Shown here in pieces: positions 10,312-21,089 of a stretch of DNA of 64,000 nt (position 1 is its first letter; each line of letters opens with the position of its first letter). The translations under genes and the position numbers were made by a program. The DNA is from Heterodera schachtii (taxonomy: Eukaryota > Nematoda > Chromadorea > Rhabditida > Heteroderidae), in contig SIJG01000002.1 in assembly GCA_023374025.1 (NCBI GenBank), positions 1,020,790 to 1,084,789 of the forward strand, in the 5' to 3' direction. Below the pieces are notes generated by a model. It saw only the letters and a program-made list of their open reading frames with translations. It was not told the DNA's origin and searched no databases.

Positions 10312-11865
10312 TTAGTTTATGTTCTGTATCAGCCACTCATAAACAGATTCCATTGAATATCTTTCGCTGCTTCTCTTCCAAACGTTCTGCAGGACAAACT
10401 CTTCGAGTATTTGCGGTGCTTCGACTGAAAATATGAGCCCGCCTCCTCTCACTATCTGTAAAATTTGAAAACAAAACCAACAAATGTAGCTTTTTTTAAA
10501 ACAAACCGATCGCGTAATTTCACGTTCCGTCATTTGATGATAAGGCTCTTTTCCATCGGCGAAGATCTCCCAACATAAAACTCCGTAAGACCAAGTGTCG
10601 CTCGCCGCTGTGAAAAGTCCATCATAAAGTGCCTCCGTGGGCAGCCATTTGCGCTGGGTCTTCGGGATGTTATGCATTGCCTTCTCTGTTCCTTTGAACG
10701 CAAATTCGAAGTTCGAAATCTTAACCTGTATAAAAACAATAGTTAAATGACTAACAAAGAAAAAGGGTGCACCCAAAACGCTGAGACAAAATTTCGCGCA
10801 TAAATTTTTATAATTCAAATTTATCAAAAAATATTTTATTATTAAACTATTTTCTGGAAAATTCCTTTGAAAATTTTTAAAAATTTCGGCGACGAGATTC
10901 GGGCGGCGTGATTTTGTCCTTACCTTGCGACGCGAATAAAGATAAAGACAATTTTTGGCGGAAATGTCGCTATGAACGATGCCCCTCGAGTGAATGTAGC
11001 TCAGTCCTCTAGCTGCGTCAATGCACATTTTGCGTTTGTCTCGCACACATCGCCATTGAGTCTTCAAATAATCGATAAGAGCGAACGTCTCAAGAACGTC
11101 CACCTCCTCAATAAGCATCATCAGAGGTTCGTGTTGAAGCGCGACGCCGTGGAATCGGATGATGTTGGGATGCTTCAATTGCCGTAAAATGCGCACCTCA
11201 TTCATGAATTTTCCGATCTGTTAAAACGAAATAATATAAAATGTGTTAGCAATTTTTCCAATGATTATTTTACTCGTTCTTTGCTGCTCGTTAGAGGCAT
11301 TTCTTTGACGGCCACCCGTATTTGCTTCCCAGGCCGAGGTGTGAAGACGAAACCAAATCCGTCTCGGTTCAATCTGATGGCATCACGTGAAATTTCCCAT
11401 CCCGCCCGCTCAATGGGCCTTCTGAGAAAGATAGATTGCCCCTGAAAAACTTGAAAATCACGCAAAAAGATTCAAGCTTTGTCTTACGCTGATGATTGAA
11501 GTTTCGGTCCCAAGATAATTGTTGACAAATTGTTCGATGGTTAGGAAACCCTCAGGATTGCCCTCGATGGTGTACATCCTCTCCATGCCCTCGTGTCTGC
11601 GTCTGCGAAAAACAATGTGACTCACTCGGCCAGCGACATTCACAGACAACGCAAAAACTCGTCCATCGTCGGAAATTTCTTCAGTTTTGCGAACCAAAAA
11701 ATCACCATCAAATAGCAGAAATTCCTCCGCGTCCTCAGACAACAGCTAAACATGGAAGAAATGAATATTTTAACATGCAATTGAACGGCACCCCCCCCCC
11801 CCCCCCCCGCCCACCATTCCATGGTAGTACGGCAACATCAACATTTGTTGCTCGTCGTGTTCCAT
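10312..11865 (-). CDS. SH2 domain tyrosine kinase-like protein (Fer/Fps type), probable pseudokinase
   Basis: Six minus-strand exons join in frame: 11865-11815, 11745-11488, 11441-11274, 11217-10924, 10725-10507, 10455-10312 (377 residues). The SH2 domain spans about 12-100, with YYHG at the start and the phosphotyrosine-binding arginine in GDFLVRK. The kinase domain spans about 110-370 with VAVK (Lys149), NEVRIL in helix C, a hinge, HSD in place of HRD (241-243), Asn248, NFE in place of DFG (262-264), KWLPTEAL, and WSYGVLCWEIF. The SH2-kinase order and compact size match the expanded nematode Fer-like kinases. The DFG aspartate that binds magnesium is asparagine, and the glycine loop is degenerate (LNRDGFGFVF). 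Catalysis is therefore probably weak or lost, although the VAVK lysine and the catalytic-loop aspartate remain. A run of about 18 G lies just inside intron 1. Confidence 0.88.
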
Positions 11866-12243
11866 TGCTGTTTTGACTTATTATTTTTTGAAGCAAATAT
11901 TTGAATTAATGCGATTCTGTAAAAAAGTTACAGCTTCTTTTATTTTCTTAAGTGTAAAATACCCAAAATTTCAATGAAAATCTGTTAACAATTGTAAAAA
12001 AAAATTTACCCAGCCCCGAAACTTATTCTTTCATAAAAAAAAATTGGCTCAAAATAAAAATTCTTAAGATTTTTTTCATTTTTAAAAAATTTCTATTTTT
12101 TGCCAACCAAATGCTGATTTTTGAAAATATTTCAGTTGGCAGCCTCCCTGGTTTTTAGGCTAAAACTTGGGAGCCCTGTTTTAGATATGCAATAATTTAC
12201 ATACTTGTTGTAGTCCTAAAATTGGCCAAATAATTAATTAATG

Positions 12244-12274
<31 letters not shown>

Positions 12275-12831
12275 CCCTTCTCTTTCCGTCTCTTTCTCGC
12301 ACTTCGTTTCTCTACATGTCTCTCAACCTCTCTTTGTCTCCATGTCTCTGACTCCCTCAGTCTCTCTCTTTCTCTCCCTCTCCGATAATATGTAAATACA
12401 AATACTCATGATATGGGATGTCCAATCAATCACCATCCTCAGTTTCTTAGGACATAACTTTTTTCTTACTTGATTAAGGTCCACATTCTTAGAATCTAAC
12501 AAAGGATTAAACCCATAGAAGTTTTGTATTCTTAAGCAAATTCTGAATGTAAACTTTGACGTGGTTCGAAAAGTTTTGGTCAAAAAAAAACAGGATGGAT
12601 AGACATTGATTGGACGTCCAAAATGCACCAGAACTCACAGCCCCCCCCCCCCAATTTTTTTTTGTGGTAAGAATAAACCGGTCGATAATTCCAATACAAA
12701 ATTTTTGGAAATTTCTAACATTTTCACTTCCGACATCCAACATTCTCGGGCTCGGAAATAGTGTTCATAGTTCATAACTAAACTAATTAATAATCTGCAT
12801 GTTTAAGAAACAATTACATATAATTTTAAAA
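11866..12831. other. Intergenic between divergent genes
   Basis: This is the upstream space shared by the SH2 kinase (minus) and the SPRY gene (plus). It contains a pyrimidine microsatellite (CT/TCTC variants, about 12241-12385) and a C-run at about 12642-12651. No coding exon was found. Confidence 0.6.
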
Positions 12832-15800
12832 ATGTCTACAAATTCAGCGAACGAACCGAAAAACGGTAAGGGTTGAAGTGATGGTTTTGAATTTGGTTGA
12901 GGAAAACAATTGTTTCTTTAGTGTTTTTAATTGGTAATTTTGTGGACAAGGGATGGCGTAGCCGCCGACCCTTGGCTTCGGGCGGGGAGCTAAAACCCCT
13001 CCACCTACTCCAACTCCAACGACCTTATAATTTTGCATTTTTCCCAACAAAAGTATTTGAAAACTAGAGAGTTTTATCGAATCTTACCCAACATATTTAA
13101 GATAATTAAGTTGTCTTAGAGTCAATTATCTATTTTTTACATCATGTTTAAGTTTCCGTCGAACAATTTCAAAATGGTCAGAAGGCACTTTTGGAACGGA
13201 TCGGTGAATTGGAGAAACAATTGAAAGAACGGCCGCACAAACAGGAAGAGGAAACGGAGCCAATGGCAAAGAAGGGTAAGGGCGTTCAGAGAGTGCGGTG
13301 CGTCACGTAATCCGCGGGGTGGGATTTTGAGGGATTTCTAAAATTGTGGGAGGGATTAATCCCGCGAGATTCAGTCCCGGAAAAATTAAGAGTTCTAATC
13401 TCGCAATGGAATTTGAAAAGTTACAATTTCAGGTTTTAATGGTTAATAAACAAAAAAAAAATCATTAATTTGTTCGGCTCCCGCCGTAAAACGATTTCGA
13501 GAATATTAAATTGTGCTCATTGTAATGATTTAATCTGTTAATCAATCTTTGGCTTTTTGTGAATTCTTTGATTGTTTTAGCATTGGTCGACGAACAATTC
13601 GCGCAGCTGCAAAATGGTCAGAAGGCAATTTTGGAACGGATCAATGAATTAGAGAAAAAGGGACAGCCGGGCAATTACGGTAGGTTTATACGATATAAAT
13701 ATGTGTATACAAGCAATTCGAATAAGCTTTTCCAATAACATTTAACGAGGTCAGAAGTTGTTCCGGTTTAAATGTGTACATTTATTTAAATTTGTGTCGT
13801 CCATTCTGATTTTTTAAAGGGGACCAAAAATTGGCAGTGTCAACGGTAGTAGCCTTTTTTGACAAACTAACAAAGGTCTATATGATGGTCCGTTTTATCA
13901 GTGTCAAAATGTTTCGAATAATTATGTATTAAAATGAGATTTGGATTCGCAACTTTTTCGAATTTTGGTTTGAGGCTTGGAATAAGTCCAAATCTGATTC
14001 TTTAATCACGACAGGCAATGGAAAAGAAAATTTGACGACCAGTCATTGAAGAATAATTTTTCAATTTTTTAGTTTCTGCCGATGAATTCAATCTCCGAAT
14101 GAAAGCAATCGAAACCTTCTTTTATGCATCGATTTGTTGGGGTTGTTGTTTGAATTAAAAATAAATAAAAATACATTAAATTCTTTGTTGTTCATTATCA
14201 GGTGAAATTCCACCAAAGGAGGACGAGAAGGGAAAATACGGTAAGGAAAAAAAAGAGAATAATCGAAAATAAATTCGTAATCAGCGTCTAAAAAAACTTT
14301 TTTTTAAAGTTTCTGCTGAGCAATTCACACAATTTCAAAATGATCAAAAGACCCTTTTGGAACGGATCGGTGAATTGGAGAAACAATTGAAAGAACGGCC
14401 GCACAAACAGGAAGAGGAAACGGAGCCAATGGCAAAGAAGGGTAAGGGCGTTCAGAGAGTGCGGTGCGTCACGTAATCCGCGGGGTGGGATTTTGAGGGA
14501 TTTCCAAAACTGCGGGAGGGAGTAATCCCGCGAGATTCAGTCCCGGAAAAATCAAGAGTTCTAATCTCGCAATGGAATTTGAAAAGTTACAATTTCTGGT
14601 TTAGCGCATGATTTAATCTGTTAATCAATCTTTGGCTTTTTGTGAATTCTTTGATTGTTTAAGCATTGGTCGACGAACAATTCGCGCAGCTGCAAAATGG
14701 TCAGAAGGCAATTTTGGAACGGATCAATGAATTAGAGAAAAAGGGACAGCCGGGCAATTACGGTAGGTTTACGATAAGTGAATTTTGAAGAAACAATGTT
14801 TACGCAATGTCAATTTCTTTCATTTTTCAGCTTCAACTTCCAACGCAAGTGACCACCAATTCGCACAATTTCAAAATGATCAGATTTTAATCAATTGCTG
14901 GGATGACAACTTTTGTCAAAAACAACTCCAAATTCACAGCTTAAAAGTCGTCCATACGGGAAATGGTAATTCTTTCCGAAAACTCAAATTTAAATTGCTA
15001 GAAAATTCTATAAATATGTTTAAATCATAATCTTTCTTCAAAGGTGACCGCTCTGTCTTTGCCAAACATTCCATATTCTCGGCGGCCGTTCCTTCTTCAT
15101 CCGTCCTTTTTTATTTTGAAATTTCCTTCACCAAAATGAACCGGTATCTAGCTCGATGCATTGCATTAAACCAAGAGATTTGCAAAATATTTATTTTACG
15201 TGATTTTGCTCTTTTTCAGTACCGCCGCCTTTGGATTTGCCCTAAAAAATACGGGAAACCTTTCTGGGTCATTTTTTTCTTTTGCGACTTCTTACGCGTA
15301 TGGAAGCAAAGGAAGATTTTATGTGGACGGTGCCAAGACCTTCGGAAATCCCGCAAATGCCTTCGCAACTGGTGCCACGGTCGGATGTGGTGTTTTGGCA
15401 AACAGGAAATTCCTTTTCACGAGGAATGGACATTGTTTGGGTTGGTAAACAAAAAAATTGATTATTTGTAATCACTGCTTTAAAATATGTTGAAAGAGTG
15501 CTAGGTTCAAAAACGCAAACAATCAATTCCAAGCATCAGCTAAGTTACACCCCAAAACACAGCAGCCGAAACACATCCGAGAATAACTAAAAAATTTTCA
15601 AAAAAAATTTCGTGCTAGTTTTCATCGAATTTTCTAAGAAAAATTTTTCTTTGACTTTTTTCTTGAACATTTTTTGTTTGAAAAAATTAAATGTATTCCC
15701 GGCTGTGTTATGTGTGTTCGACGGCTGTGTTTCGTCCTATTCCGGCATCAGCGAGTTTCGTAATCCTGAATTTGACTTGACAAGATAGGTGGACCAAGTC

Positions 15801-16084
15801 CTGCCTTGGTCCTATTTTTGAAATCGGGTTAAAAATGTGATGCCGGGGAGAATTTTTAAATATTCTCATCTGTTAAGAAAAATTTATTGTTTTTATGAAC
15901 TTTTTAAAATAATACGTATTATTTTTAATGCTTCATTTATTAAGATTCAACTACATCTTCCCTTACTCCATCTGCTGATTGTGCGTTCCTTTTTCCATTC
16001 GTTACTTTGCTTGAATCTGGTGACGAAATTGAGGCGAACTTTGGACCCGAATTCATGTTCGATTTGGCAACTCTGATGAAATAA
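12832..16084 (+). CDS. SPRY (B30.2) domain protein of the cyst-nematode SPRYSEC/RBP type, with duplicated linker exons
   Basis: Ten exons join in frame: 12832-12865, 13153-13275, 13581-13679, 14202-14240, 14310-14441, 14664-14762, 14831-14965, 15044-15143, 15220-15440, 15945-16084 (373 residues). The first exon starts at ATG 12832 and encodes no signal peptide, so secretion is not supported. Exons 2 and 5 (type A, EQF-QF/QNGQKALLERIGELEKQ) and exons 3 and 6 (type B, FAQLQNGQKAILERINELEKK) are repeats, likely short coiled-coil units. The SPRY domain starts at NCWDDN in exon 7 and carries RSVFAKHSI, FYFEI, the FGFALKNTGN segment and FVTLLESGDEIEANFGPEF at the end. SPRY proteins of this type are greatly expanded in potato and other cyst nematodes, where secreted members act as effectors on host proteins. 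Intron 9 uses a weak donor (GTTGGT), chosen because it keeps the frame. Confidence 0.85.
13153..13679 (+). repeat. Duplicated exon block, copy 1 (A-type exon, intron, B-type exon)
   Basis: Copy 1 of an A exon + intron + B exon block. The exons and most of the intron closely match copy 2 at 14310-14762, including the GCGGTGCGTCACGTAATCC stretch right after the donor. Copy 1's intron keeps about 70 bp that copy 2 lacks. Confidence 0.85.
14072..14155 (+). pseudogene. Decayed A-type exon inside intron 3 of the SPRY gene
   Basis: After an acceptor-like TTTTAG, the sequence reads VSADEFNLRMKAIE in the phase expected for an A exon (compare VSAEQFTQ in exon 5). It then diverges and reaches a stop with no donor. 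It is best explained as a relic of another A unit; a chance match is possible. Confidence 0.4.
14310..14762 (+). repeat. Duplicated exon block, copy 2
   Basis: Copy 2 of the A-B exon block. B exons (99 bp) look identical between copies. A exons differ mainly in the first third (AEQFTQFQNDQKT versus EQFQNGQKA). All introns are phase 1, so any block can be gained or lost without changing the frame. Confidence 0.85.
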
Positions 16085-16163
16085 GCACAAAATCACATGA
16101 AACCCTTGCTTTACCTTTTTTGCGTCTTTCAATTTAAGTGACCAATGATTGTAATGCCTGTGT

Positions 16164-16268
16164 ACACGTTGCATGACACGTGTACATATTCATGTGTACA
16201 TATTGTACATGCATTAAAACATGTACAATATGTAACTCATGAATGTGTACATGTGTTATGTAGCGTGT
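16164..16268. repeat. 105-bp inverted repeat (hairpin-forming)
   Basis: The left arm starts ACACGTTGCATGACACGTGT and the right arm ends ATGTGTTATGTAGCGTGT. Both meet around TATTGTACATG/CATGTACAATA. The arms of about 48 bp are imperfectly complementary and rich in GTACA/TGTAC. It lies 80 bp downstream of the SPRY gene stop and could be a tiny MITE or act as a 3' hairpin. Confidence 0.6.
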
Positions 16269-16635
16269 ATATGGGTAGGTTGACAAAAACATTTTAAAAA
16301 ATTTTTTGACCACTAACTGAAAAGTGCCATTTTTGTTTCACTGCCTGTTTAATTTTTTGTTTAAATTAAATCTCTAAATTGCGCAAAAGACGCTAAATCA
16401 CGTGCAATTAATTACTTTTTAACGCCCAAAAGTGTTTTGGTTTCAAAATTTCATTAGGGATTCCATTTACGATGCGCTTCACCAGCAAAAAGAATAAAGA
16501 AATCATTGAAAACAAAAAGAACACAAAGAATTTTAATGGAACAAAAAATGAGCGGTCTCGACACACAAATAACAAATTTAATTGAACATCTCCCCCTCCT
16601 CCATCATGACCATCATCAACGGTTCTTCCTCACAA

Positions 16636-17270
16636 CTAAAACTGTGCCGGGGGCGGCACTTGGCCAACCATCGGCTGCTGCTGCTGATGGGCGGGCGGCA
16701 TTTGTGTCTGGGGCGGCATGCCAATGGCCATCGGTTTGCGGTGCTCCGAGTACGGCGTGGTCGGCGCAACGTCAATTGACGGCTCTTTGACCTGTCATGG
16801 AAAAGGGACAATTTTTTTCTGGGTAGGGCCTCCAATCTCTGGTATTTATTGCCAAAAAAATTTCGGCTCTGCGTTCATTCGGTTTCAGAACATAATCATT
16901 TGTGTATTAAATTCACAAACCTGACGAAGAGTTGCACGAAACACATCGCCAAACCGCATTATGTCATAACGAGGAGCGGATAAATGCATCTGAATTTGGT
17001 TATCAATGGCTACAAAACATACGTTTAATGCATCGAAATAAAGAAGTGTTTGCTAACCAAAGAGAGCCACGCCCGATCAAGTTTATCATGTCGTCCATTC
17101 GCATCACTACGAATTCTCGAAGCGCCGTCCGGCGTTTTCTGCAAGCCCATCTTTTCGAAGATACCCTTCGGGGTCTGTTCCTTGTACGGTTAGGGCTTAT
17201 TCGTCGTGCTCAGCGCCGGCACGTCCGACTTGGCCATCCGACTGCACGCAATTGGTGCACAAAATGCAGA
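16636..17270 (-). pseudogene. Unrecognised broken gene (Pro/Gln-rich C-terminus)
   Basis: Several minus-strand segments look coding. One is a C-terminal exon 16791-16636 (VKEPSIDVAPTTPYSEHRKP, then MPPQTQMPPAHQQQQP, stop TAG). Next is an exon of about 30 residues ending at about 16922 (APRYDIMRFGDVFRATLRQ). A third segment at about 17060-17120 reads LREFVVMRMDDMINLIGRG. A fourth upstream segment, at about 17120-17250, contains PYKEQTPKGIFEKMGLQKTP but follows an in-frame TAA and is one frame off the LREFVV segment. The phases do not join. I do not recognise the family. It is either a decayed gene or one whose exon limits I have misread. Confidence 0.4.
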
Positions 17271-17526
17271 AGAGCGAAGAAAAAGGCAGGATAACAAAAT
17301 TTTTTGACATTGCATATTTAAAAAATAAACTTGTACCAATTTACACGTGAGCTATAACAAAAGAAAAATCGGAAAACAAAAAGCCCTGCACAGGATTTAT
17401 CACTTCTAATTTGGGTATACATATAAATAAAGGGCATAAAATTGCCATGAATATAACTGCGGAGAAATTGTATCAACGAAAAACAAATGGCACATTTCAC
17501 AACTTTTTTGCGGTCAACAAACACAT

Positions 17527-18056
17527 TTATTCCTCATTGTTCATCTCCAGAAGCGGAATGGCGTCGATCTGTTCTTCGTTCAGAATTCCCATGCGATTGA
17601 GGAGGTCAGCTCCAAAGACGCCACGCCATCAACCTTGCGTTCGCAAAAACTTAAATTTACAGTATGTCGCACAGAAAATTAACTTAATTCTAAAAACTTA
17701 CGCGATCATATGCTGATCTGCCACGACGCCAAAACGTTGTGCATAGATATAAGGTTTGGCATTGCGCAAGGCGACTGATACGTCATCCACCCTAACAAAT
17801 TAAATTTTTTTGACAAGTCCGAACATCTCCTACCATCCTGCAACGGGCACATCGGCAGTTCGGAGCGTCATGGCCACGAAGGTTCGAACCAATGTCACCA
17901 AGTTTAGTGGCAAAAGCTTCAGACAAAACGGACGTATTCGTATCTGAAAAAATACAAACAATCACCCAGAATTTGTGATAAGCCATTTTTAATCATTCAT
18001 ACAGAAGAGCTTAGAACTCACCGACTCGCCCGACAACTGTTGCCGGCTTCCCATTT
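17527..18056 (-). pseudogene. Retropepsin-like relic, frame-shifted
   Basis: Minus-strand segments resemble a retroviral-type aspartic protease. VSLNGKPATVVGRV is followed across an intron by DTNTSVLSEAFATKLG, where an active DTG would read DTN. A second frame gives TADVPVAGWVDDVSVALRNA, then RFGVVADQHM. After another junction comes FGADLLNRMGILNEEQIDAI, similar to the I-L-G-x-D-F-L end of such folds. The segments need at least one frame change to connect, and the active-site Gly is Asn. It could be a domesticated or decayed gag-pol piece; the family call is tentative. Confidence 0.4.
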
Positions 18057-18473
18057 AGGCTGACGTTCTAGAGTCCATTTCACACAAAAATTCGCGAAAA
18101 TAATAAAGGAGAGATGGAAGAAAGGCTGTGAATTCAAGGACTTAAAAAATTCTTCAACAATTATGTACAATTTGTGAGCAATAACTTAGTGGTGACTAGA
18201 GAGTTGCTCGTTTTGAGCGATTTTGCCATGCACTCAGGGTTTTCATGGTAGCTGATCACGAAGTTGACATTCTTTGCACCAATTTCAAACCCCGAAGTCG
18301 AAAAATACTGCTTATGGTCCCCACTTTTTTGGAATAAAAGTTTTGTTCGAAAGTCATGAAAACAAAACGGTCTCAATAATCAGTCTTTCCATTCACGGCC
18401 TTACAGTGTGATTAGTAAGTAGGGAACGGATTTTTAGTTTTTAATTATTTTTCTGCGGCTTTGTTTGGTTATA

Positions 18474-19091
18474 GGACATTTGCGGTCCGGACATTTGCGG
18501 CCTGCTGGAAATCGGACATTTGCGGCCCGACAAATGCGGTCGGACTTTTGCGGTCCGGACATTTGCGGCCCGTTTTTTAAGGGCCACTTTCGGACATTTG
18601 CGGCCGGACATTTGCGGCCCAAGGGAAAATCGGACATTTGCGGCCAACGAAACGCCAATTGTCATTCTTTTTTAAAATTAATTATACCAAATATCTTTAT
18701 TTAACACATTTCACTAATTTTTTGATAAATGACTTATAATAATTTTCAACTAATTTTTCAAAATATTTTTAACTTTTTCACAATTTGATTATTTAATTTA
18801 AAAGAGCTTGCTGAAGGCTCCAACCAGCTTAAATTGGTGAAATGTGTTAAATAAAAATATTTGGTATAATTAATTTTAAAAAAGAATGACAATTGGCGTT
18901 TCGTTGGCCGCAAATGTCCGATTTTCCCTTGGGCCGCAAATGTCCGGCCGCAAATGTCCGAAAATGGCCCTTAAGAAACGGGCCGCAAATGTCCGGACCG
19001 CAAAAGTCCGACCGCATTTGTCGGGCCGCAAATGTCCGATTTCCAGCAGGCCGCAAATGTCCGGACCGCAAATGTCCGGACCGCAAATGTC
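18474..19091. mobile_element. Foldback-type element with 240-255 bp inverted arms carrying GGACATTTGCGGCC repeats
   Basis: The left arm (18474-18714) and right arm (18837-19091) are near-perfect inverted copies around a spacer of about 120 bp. The outer half of each arm is built from an iterated unit, GGACATTTGCGGCC or its variants with TCC. The right arm has one extra unit. The inner half is a unique AT-rich sequence. No coding potential is credible; frames there simply translate the repeat. TTA flanks on both sides may be a target duplication. Confidence 0.85.
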
Positions 19092-19204
19092 TTAACACGC
19101 TTTGTTTCGACGAGAAATGCACAAAAAACATTTTTAGCTCGGAAATTCTTAGTTTTAATCCCACTATTCATCACTAGGAATCACTATTTTGGATCTTTGC
19201 CACG

Positions 19205-19450
19205 AAAAAATTATCCGTAATCCGTATGGGTGCCTAGTCCGTAATCCCGATCCCGATCCGTACAATTCTTGATACGGATTACGGATTTTTTTTTTGGCGT
19301 TTTTAAGTGGATTAAAAAAAAATCCGTATACGGATCCGTATTTTTCCTGGATACGGATTTTTACGGACTACGGATTTTCCGGATTTTTGGTCCGTAAGTC
19401 CGTAATCCGTATGTATGCCTAGTCCGTAATCCCGATCCCGATCCGTATTT
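19205..19450. repeat. ATCCGTA/TACGGAT-iterated region with a 50-bp direct repeat
   Basis: TCCGTA, ATCCGTA and TACGGAT words recur throughout. A block reading TGCCTAGTCCGTAATCCCGA followed by TCCCGATCCGTA occurs twice (about 19230-19262 and 19415-19447). No gene is seen. Confidence 0.7.
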
Positions 19451-21089
19451 TCTCAAAATTCCGATCTCTAATTTTGGTACTATTTTGGTTTTTTTTTGGA
19501 AAATTTCCCAAAAAAATGCAATGAAAACGAAAAACACACCCCTAAACAAATAAGAATCACCTAAAAATTTCAAAAATACACCCTTAAGATTTTTGCTTAA
19601 TTTTTGGCTGAAAATTATGTCACCACTATTCGTTTTTGCCACTATTTTGGCATTTTTTTTTGTCACTATTTAGTTTTTTAGGGAATTTTTGCCACTAAAA
19701 ATCCGATCTCTTGTGATTAGCTGATTAGGAAAACGCCAACCAAACGACACACGCATTTGGCCAAATGTTTTTTTTTTCCATGAGAGATATTTCTAGAAAA
19801 AACATTGAAAATTTTTTGAATTATCTAAACACGTTACCTAACCCCCTTGGTTTTGTAAATTTCTTTTTTTTGTAGTTTTCTTTCTCTTTCTCTACTCCTC
19901 TCTCTTTTCCCCTTTCCCTTCCCATTGCTCATGCTCTGTGCTGACAATGACTGTGTTCTTTTGCCCGTTCATTTTTCTCTTTTTCCTTTAATCTGTGAAC
20001 AATTTCGCTGGTCCGTGGTCATACATCGCACATTCCCTTCCCTTCCCCTCTCTTTTGCCCCCCGTTTCGTTTCCTTTCGCTGCTGCGTTTTCTTCCACCA
20101 ACGGCAGCACCCACAGGGAAAGAAACAAAGCGAAAAAGAAGAGAGTCTCCCCTAAATTCACAACAGCGGCGTTTGGCCCGCTTTTCAGTTCATTTTCTCT
20201 TTCTCTTTATAATAATAATAATATAACATTGGTGGAAGGGTGTTTAGCAGTAATGAATGAATGAATGAATTGAATAAATGAATGAATGAATGAATGAATT
20301 GATATTAGTATTTTGCTTTGTTTTGTCTTTGTCGTCGTTCTTTCGCCTCTCTCTCTCTCTCTGCCAATTTTTTGTGAAAATCGCCAGAAAATTTTATTTA
20401 GTGAGCGGCGGCGACTTTGGGGCGATGGGTGTGGGTAAAATGGTGGGGACGGGAGACATCGGAGATGGGCCGATCACCGAAAAAAACACCTAACTTTCCA
20501 ATATTCAATAAGTATTGGTCATCAAATTTTCTTGTTTTTAGGCAGACTTACAAACACCCACAAAAGTTAGAATATCTATGTCAATTTTCTAAAAAATTTT
20601 ATGTTTTCAACATTTTAATTTTGTTTTTTTGTCAGATTAATTGTAAAAATTGCACACTTTCCAATATTCCAAAACGGGTGCGACCGATCAACAACGACAG
20701 CAACAAAAAGTTACTGATTATATCGTCATTCAATCAAAACGCACTGTTATTTCCACGCATTGTCATCAAAGGATGGTCTCGAAAAGGTAATTATTGGTTG
20801 TACTTTTCACAAAATTTTACGGACCTATGTAATTTTGGTTCCTGTTTTTTTATGGCATTTAAATAATTAAAAATATTCCCAAAAATGCATTGAGACAGCA
20901 AACGTAAACCTTACCAAACTTCCTCATACAAACAAATGCAGTAACTTTTGATTTGTTTGTATGTTCCCACAACAATCAATCCAATTTTGGTGGATTTGGC
21001 ATCCCTTGGATTTGGGGTTAAATAGGTAATTAAAAAACAATTTTTAAACTTATCATTTGTCAATTTGTGCTGTTTTCAGTGCACCGACC
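19451..21089. other. Intergenic upstream of the poly(A) polymerase gene
   Basis: AT-rich, with pyrimidine stretches at about 19880-19925 and a (GAAT)n microsatellite at about 20254-20300. An acceptor-like TTTTCAG at 21074-21080 precedes the first coding ATG, which suggests either a 5' UTR intron or a spliced-leader acceptor. No other exon can be supported. Confidence 0.5.

Noticed and set aside
18434..19177. Frames reading NVR-GPQMSG or DICGP-type repeats
   Set aside because: They are translations of the GGACATTTGCGGCC arrays in the foldback arms.
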